Below the pieces are notes generated by a model that worked only from the letters and a program-made list of their open reading frames with translations, searched no databases and had not been told where the DNA came from. DNA of 64,000 nt from Brevibacterium permense. Its GTDB lineage: Bacteria > Actinomycetota > Actinomycetes > Actinomycetales > Brevibacteriaceae. Within the stretch, counting starts at the first letter, position 1. Every line of letters begins with the position of its first letter. Of this stretch, positions 61,201 to 64,000 are shown one piece after another. Position numbers and translations under genes: made by a program. Location: contig NZ_JABSSX010000003.1 of NCBI RefSeq assembly GCF_013280495.1, forward strand, positions 186,001 to 250,000, read 5' to 3'.

Positions 61201-61945
61201 AGGTCAGCGTCTCGGCCTTCTTGACGTTGGGCACCAGCAGGGTGCGGGATCCGTCCTTCTTGGGCACGTCGATGGCGAGGCCGAAGTTGATGTGGGCGGG
61301 GGAGACCATCACAGGTTTGCCGTCGCGGACGTCGTAGGAGACGTTCTGCGAGGGGAAGTTCTGCAGGGCGCGGATCACGGCGAAGCCGATGAGGTGGGTG
61401 AAGGAGACCTTCCCGCCACGGGTGCGCTTGAGGTGCGAGTTGATGACGATCCGGTTGTCGATGAGCGCCTTGGCAGGCAGAGCCCGGACCGATGTGGCGG
61501 TCGGGACTTCGAGCGACTCATCCATGTTCTTGGCGATGAGCTTCGCGGGGCCGCGCAGGGGAGTGATCGTCTCCTCCGGCGCGGGCTTCGGTGCGGCTTC
61601 CTTCGCGGTGACCTTCGGCACGGACTTGGTCTCGGCCTTCAGCGTCTCGGACTCAGCCGAGGACGGGGAGACGCCGCGAGAGGTCTCACGGGAGGTCGCC
61701 GGGGATGAAGCTGAGGCAGGGGCTTTGGCATCCGACTTCTTAGCGGCCGGCTTCGCCTCCTGCTCGGCAGCGGACTCGGCAGCGGACTGAGCGCCTCCGC
61801 CGTTCTTCTCGTACTTGTCGAAGAAGGGCCACCAGGACTGGTCGACCGAATTCTTATCTGACTTGTACTGCTCATACAATTCCTCGACCAGCCACTCATT
61901 CGACCCGAAGTCTTCAACGGTGGGGTTCGGAGTATTGACGGACAC
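58223..61945 (-). CDS. kgd: Multifunctional 2-oxoglutarate metabolism protein Kgd/OdhA
   Basis: 1240-residue actinobacterial fusion of an E2-type succinyltransferase domain and a thiamine-dependent E1o domain, acting in the 2-oxoglutarate dehydrogenase complex or as 2-oxoglutarate decarboxylase. The N-terminus (SNEWLVEELYEQYKSDKNSV) is the conserved E1 tail; an Ala/Lys/Glu linker follows (to about 125). The acyltransferase core has the catalytic His in TYDHRVIQG (H339). E1 motifs include VAIGMAHRGRLNVL, KYHLGTKG, NPSHLE, HGDAAFAGQG and RGTFVQRHSV. No lipoyl domain, as expected. GTG 61945 is the start; homologues are controlled by the FHA protein OdhI/GarA, not seen here. Confidence 0.96.
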   Translation of the reverse strand: MSVNTPNPTVEDFGSNEWLVEELYEQYKSDKNSVDQSWWPFFDKYEKNGGGAQSAAESAAEQEAKPAAKKSDAKAPASASSPATSRETSRGVSPSSAESETLKAETKSVPKVTAKEAAPKPAPEETITPLRGPAKLIAKNMDESLEVPTATSVRALPAKALIDNRIVINSHLKRTRGGKVSFTHLIGFAVIRALQNFPSQNVSYDVRDGKPVMVSPAHINFGLAIDVPKKDGSRTLLVPNVKKAETLTFRQFVDAYDGLVDKARQGKLTADDFAGTTVSLTNPGGIGTVHSVPRLTKGQGCIIGVGALDYPAEFQGASQQTINSLAVSKVLTMTSTYDHRVIQGAGSGEFLKLVHSYLLGEDGFYDDVFESLRLPYEPVRWVPDVSAEDQDDVNKTARVIELIDAYRTRGHLMANIDPLVYRQRSHPDLDINQHGLTLWDLEREFPTGGFGSKPMMPFRSILGLLRESYCRTTGFEYMHIADPVQRRWFQSKIEVPHQELTRSEQGHILGRLNAAEAFETFLQTKYIGQKRFSLEGGESAIVLLDEILNQSADTGLDEVAIGMAHRGRLNVLTNIAGKSYAQIFREFDGTMSPDSVQGSGDVKYHLGTKGSFTSPAGNTTGVYVAANPSHLETVDPVLEGIVRAKQDLVDQGESGFTVLPVLVHGDAAFAGQGVVTETLNLSELRGYRTGGTVHVIINNQVGFTTPPASARSSFYCTDVAKSINAPIFHVNGDDPEAVVRAARLAFEYRQEFNRDVVIDLVCYRRRGHNEGDDPSMTQPTMYSLIEKKGSVRKLYTESLVGRKCITDEEAAEALKDYQSKLESAFAETKEAETGSYDGEAFNAPYEPSDIETFNDAETAISTETLQRIGEAFTEIPEGFTVHKKLRALLEKRKEMSLSGGIDWGFAELLAFGSLLMDGVPVRLAGQDSRRGTFVQRHSVLIDSVNGNEWTPLQNLTEEQARFWVYDSLLSEYAAVGFEYGYSVERKDALVAWEAQFGDFAQGAQTVIDEFISSSEQKWQQNSGVVMLLPHGYEGQGPDHSSGRIERYLQLCAENNMTVAHPSSGASYFHLLRRHASTTNKRPLIVFTPKSMLRLKAAANSPEDFTSGKFQAVIDDTDVDASQVERVVLVSGKLYWELKAKREKDNDTKMALVRLEQLYPLDEAAITAVLDRFPADAEIVWAQEEPENQGAWPFMALHLPELLGGREVKVISRAASAATSTGLKHFHEAQQKELVDRIFSR

Positions 61946-61998
61946 GGCGTTGATCGCCTACTTCCTGATTCAAGACTTGCTGCTTAACGACATCTCCA

Positions 61999-62004
61999 AG
62001 CCTA
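61999..62004 (-). promoter_or_regulatory. Putative kgd -10 hexamer
   Basis: TAGGCT on the minus strand, 53 nt before the kgd GTG, within the 102-nt divergent gap to guaB1. No convincing -35 is seen. Confidence 0.3.
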
Positions 62005-62047
62005 ACGTGATGTGCCATCGAATGTGCAGTTAATGGACAATAGTGTT

Positions 62048-63505
62048 ATGCGTTTCATCTCGAACGACCCGAACACCGATCTCACCTACTCCGATGTCTT
62101 CCTCGTGCCGAATTCGTCTGCGCTGACTTCGCGCTTCGACGTCGACCTCACGACGACCGATCCGACCTGGTCGACGACGCCGCTCGTGGCAGCGAATATG
62201 ACCGCAGTGTCCGGTCGACGGATGGCGGAGACGATGGCACGTCGAGGCGGACTGGCGGTACTGCCCCAGGACATTCCGCTGACCGCCGCGCAGGAGACCA
62301 TCGCCTGGGTCAAGAGCCGCGACCGGATCTTCGAATCCGCACTGCGCTTCTCGCCTGAGGACACAGTGCTCAACGCCCTGCACGTGCTGGCCAAGCGTCC
62401 GCACGGCTTCGGCGTCGTCGCCGACGACGCGGGACGGCTCGAGGGCATCATCAATGCCGCGGATCTGCGCGGAGTCGATCGCTTCACCTCGGTGGCGGAG
62501 CTGTTGAACTCCTCACCGCATGTCATCCGCGCCTCCGAGGTCTACTGGGAGGACGCTGCGCAGCTGGAGTCCCTCTTCGAATCGATGACGGAATCACGAG
62601 CCGAGTTCGCCGCCGTCGTCGACGATGAGAACACGGTGCTCGGCAGCCTGACTCCGAAGTCGCTGCTGCGCTCGTCCATCTACACCCCCAATGTCGACGA
62701 TCGGGGACGGCTGAAGATCGCCGTGGCCATCGGCGTCAACGGTGCCGCGGTCGAACGTGCCGCTGCGCTGGTCGAAGCCGGTGCGGACGTCCTCGTCGTC
62801 GACACCGCCCATGGTCACCAGGTGAAGATGCTCGACACGCTGTCGGCGATCGCCGATGCCGAGCTCGGGGTGCCGATCGTGGCCGGAAACGTCGTCACCG
62901 CCGAAGGAGTCCGCGACCTCGTCACTGCCGGCGCCGACATCGTCAAGGTCGGAGTCGGCCCGGGCGCCATGTGCACGACCCGGATGATGACCGCGGTCGG
63001 TCGTCCACAGTTCTCCGCAGTGCTCGAATGCGCCGAGGCGGCTCGCGAGCTGGGTGCCTACGTGTGGGCCGACGGCGGAGTCCGCTACCCCCGCGATGTC
63101 GCTCTGGCCCTGGCCGCCGGGGCCTCTCAGGTGATGGTCGGATCCTGGTTCGCCGGGACCCACGAGTCGCCCGGGGACCTGCTCGTCGACGGAGAGGGCC
63201 GGAAGTACAAGGAGAGCTTCGGCATGGCTTCGGCTCGGGCCGTGGCCAACCGGACCAGAGCGGAATCGGCCTTTGCGCGTGCTCGGAAGGGACTGTTCGA
63301 AGAGGGCATCTCTTCGTCGACCATGTACATCGACCCTGAATCTCCTGGGGTCGAGGACCTGATCGACGGCATCACTTCGGGCGTCCGCAGCTCCTGCACC
63401 TATGCCGGGGCCGGTGATCTCGGAGAATTCGCGCGTCTGGCCGCGGTCGGTGTCCAGAGCGCCGCCGGCTACGAAGAGGGCCGACCGCTGTCGGGAAGTT
63501 GGTAA
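62048..63505 (+). CDS. guaB1: GuaB1-type GMP reductase with CBS pair
   Basis: 485-residue IMPDH/GMPR-family TIM barrel with an inserted CBS pair (about residues 85-205; [40 protein letters not shown]). The catalytic Cys is C309 in [22 protein letters not shown] and [20 protein letters not shown] are the other barrel signatures. Actinobacterial GuaB1 proteins of this size have been shown to be GMP reductases that return GMP to IMP, rather than IMP dehydrogenases. ATG 62048 is chosen over the upstream ATG 62033 because the conserved N-terminus ([20 protein letters not shown]) begins there. It is divergent from kgd and followed by a CNNM-type transporter, a conserved neighbour. Confidence 0.92.
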   Translation: MRFISNDPNTDLTYSDVFLVPNSSALTSRFDVDLTTTDPTWSTTPLVAANMTAVSGRRMAETMARRGGLAVLPQDIPLTAAQETIAWVKSRDRIFESALRFSPEDTVLNALHVLAKRPHGFGVVADDAGRLEGIINAADLRGVDRFTSVAELLNSSPHVIRASEVYWEDAAQLESLFESMTESRAEFAAVVDDENTVLGSLTPKSLLRSSIYTPNVDDRGRLKIAVAIGVNGAAVERAAALVEAGADVLVVDTAHGHQVKMLDTLSAIADAELGVPIVAGNVVTAEGVRDLVTAGADIVKVGVGPGAMCTTRMMTAVGRPQFSAVLECAEAARELGAYVWADGGVRYPRDVALALAAGASQVMVGSWFAGTHESPGDLLVDGEGRKYKESFGMASARAVANRTRAESAFARARKGLFEEGISSSTMYIDPESPGVEDLIDGITSGVRSSCTYAGAGDLGEFARLAAVGVQSAAGYEEGRPLSGSW

Positions 63506-63508
63506 GAT
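63503..63508 (+). promoter_or_regulatory. -10 hexamer TAAGAT overlapping the guaB1 stop
   Basis: TAAGAT starts with the guaB1 stop codon TAA and is followed by six bases and an ATG at 63515, the same leaderless spacing as a dozen other genes here. Confidence 0.45.
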
Positions 63509-63514
63509 CTCCTC

Positions 63515-63637
63515 ATGCACAGTGACAGTCCCGGCCGGCGGGAAGCCGGCGCCCCAGATGACGACCCTCACCCCGCGAGGGTCTCAGACCTCACCTGCTC
63601 TGCTGAGCAGACAGCGAACGGCGGGGACAGTCACTGA
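63515..63637 (+). CDS. Candidate leaderless 40-aa leader peptide before CNNM gene
   Basis: Forty codons starting MHSDSPGRR and ending GGDSH; the TGA at 63635-63637 overlaps the ATG of the CNNM gene by one base (TGATG), in a different frame. Residues 14-20 read PDDDPHP (codons 63554-63574), an acidic/proline run of the kind that destabilises translating ribosomes at low Mg in the enterobacterial MgtL leader. A 7-bp hairpin (GACCCTC 63563-63569, GAGGGTC 63577-63583) overlaps these codons; others are GCCGGC-GGGAA-GCCGGC (63534-63550) and CTGCTC-TGCT-GAGCAG (63595-63610). Promoter spacing and coupling are seen in the sequence; translation and Mg sensing are inference. Confidence 0.5.
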   Translation: MHSDSPGRREAGAPDDDPHPARVSDLTCSAEQTANGGDSH

Positions 63638-64000
63638 TGGAATGGATACTCCTCGCCCTCGCACTGCTGCTCATCCTCGGCACCGGAGTCTTCGTCGCAG
63701 CCGAATTCTCGCTGCTGACGCTTGACCGCCATACAGCCGATAAGGCGGTTGAAGAAGGTGTCGTCGGCGCGAAGACGCTTCGGCGTTCGATGACCCACCT
63801 GTCCACCCAGCTCTCGGCAGCGCAGGTGGGCATCACGATCACCACTCTGCTCACCGGTTACCTCATGGAACCGTCCTTGGGCAGGCTGCTGGCGCCGCTG
63901 TTCGAGGCCTGGGGCGTCGGCCCCGGCCTCGCGGCCCCGCTGGCGCTGACCATCGCCCTCATCGTCTCCACCGTGGGATCGATGATCTTCGGAGAGCTCG
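63637..64000 (+). CDS. CNNM/CorC-type (DUF21) Mg transporter, N-terminal part
   Basis: First 121 residues of a DUF21/CNNM membrane protein (family often labelled hemolysin or CorC/CorB; Mg efflux or transport in characterised members). Visible: first membrane helix (about 2-24, ILLALALLLILGTGVFVAA) followed by the conserved AEFSLLTLDR, then the QLSAAQVGITITTLLTGYL helix and the third segment ending SMIFGEL, which in the family continues as GE(L/I)-x-PK. The gene runs out of the window. The guaB1-CNNM order is also found in mycobacteria (Rv1843c-Rv1841c). The start overlaps the small upstream ORF, suggesting translational coupling. Confidence 0.9.
   Translation, partial: MEWILLALALLLILGTGVFVAAEFSLLTLDRHTADKAVEEGVVGAKTLRRSMTHLSTQLSAAQVGITITTLLTGYLMEPSLGRLLAPLFEAWGVGPGLAAPLALTIALIVSTVGSMIFGEL

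Noticed and set aside
58724-61708. 994-codon plus-strand open frame
   Set aside because: Antisense to kgd throughout; repetitive low-information sequence and no ribosome binding site.
63506-63636. M-box (ykoK) magnesium riboswitch upstream of the CNNM gene
   Set aside because: The conserved M-box core sequences are not present; the region is better explained as a small ORF with hairpins.
1-64000. Mobile elements, prophage or CRISPR
   Set aside because: No transposase, integrase, terminal repeat pair or spaced direct-repeat array was found; the repeats seen are short tandem units or hairpins.

Overview
The window reads as a chromosomal segment of a high-GC Gram-positive actinobacterium. Gene content and order fit a Brevibacterium-like member of the Actinomycetes: mycothiol biosynthesis (mshB), a SigH/SigR sigma factor with a zinc anti-sigma factor, Kgd-type 2-oxoglutarate metabolism, UPF0182, DUF3117, DUF3107, bL37, AdnAB and UvrD2. 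The genus is an inference. I see no insertion sequence, integrase, phage gene or CRISPR array, and nearly all genes look like core genome.

Layout. 1-8.5 kb: 3' end of typA, mshB (fused to a membrane domain), a VanW-family protein, an Rv0428c-type GNAT protein, ferredoxin fdxA with dapC, and citrate synthase. 8.5-16.6 kb: a repeat-bearing gap, divergent dapD/dapE, then LOG-type Rossmann protein, folP2-like, short DivIVA-domain protein, PIG-V-like glycosyltransferase, DUF3117, O-methyltransferase, alkyltransferase-like protein and tatB. 16.7-21.1 kb: a minus-strand set (MgtE-like CBS protein, DUF1003, mrp, polysaccharide deacetylase). 21.3-30.5 kb: secreted metallophosphoesterase, S58 peptidase, M24 aminopeptidase, PHP protein, DEAD-box helicase, ferritin-like protein, DUF3107, TetR. 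30.6-41.5 kb: DNA repair block adnA-adnB, a degenerate aminoglycoside-phosphotransferase-like protein, nudC, uvrD2. 41.5-50 kb: orphan TOMM leader-peptide-binding-like protein, a gap with clustered DnaA boxes, M48-like metallopeptidase, NUDIX protein, DUF2342, Lon/PDZ protein, UPF0182. 50.2-57.4 kb: initiator tRNA, YceI, aminotransferase, hisN, rsgA, aroA, DoxX-like, sigH-rsrA, bL37. 57.6-64 kb: degenerate SGNH protein, kgd, guaB1, and a CNNM-type Mg transporter that runs off the window.

How the genes connect. Lysine/DAP synthesis is represented by dapC, dapD and dapE; aromatic and histidine synthesis by aroA and hisN; the TCA cycle by gltA and kgd. Thiol-redox control links mshB with sigH-rsrA, and a SigH-type promoter precedes sigH itself. 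Much of the order mirrors two blocks known from Mycobacterium tuberculosis (about Rv1201c-Rv1232c and Rv3193c-Rv3211), which supports several calls.

Regulatory architecture. At least thirteen start codons, including a newly noticed small ORF, lie 6-7 nt after a TANNNT -10 hexamer, the signature of leaderless transcripts. Transcription units are closed by unusually long perfect hairpins, mostly between convergent genes. The most interesting candidate is a 40-codon leaderless ORF (63515-63637) that contains the stretch PDDDPHP, overlaps the start codon of the CNNM-type Mg transporter gene by one base, and resembles in principle the Mg-sensing MgtL leader of enterobacteria. A second is a same-strand cluster of DnaA boxes at 42.4-42.8 kb, with no dnaA or dnaN in the window.
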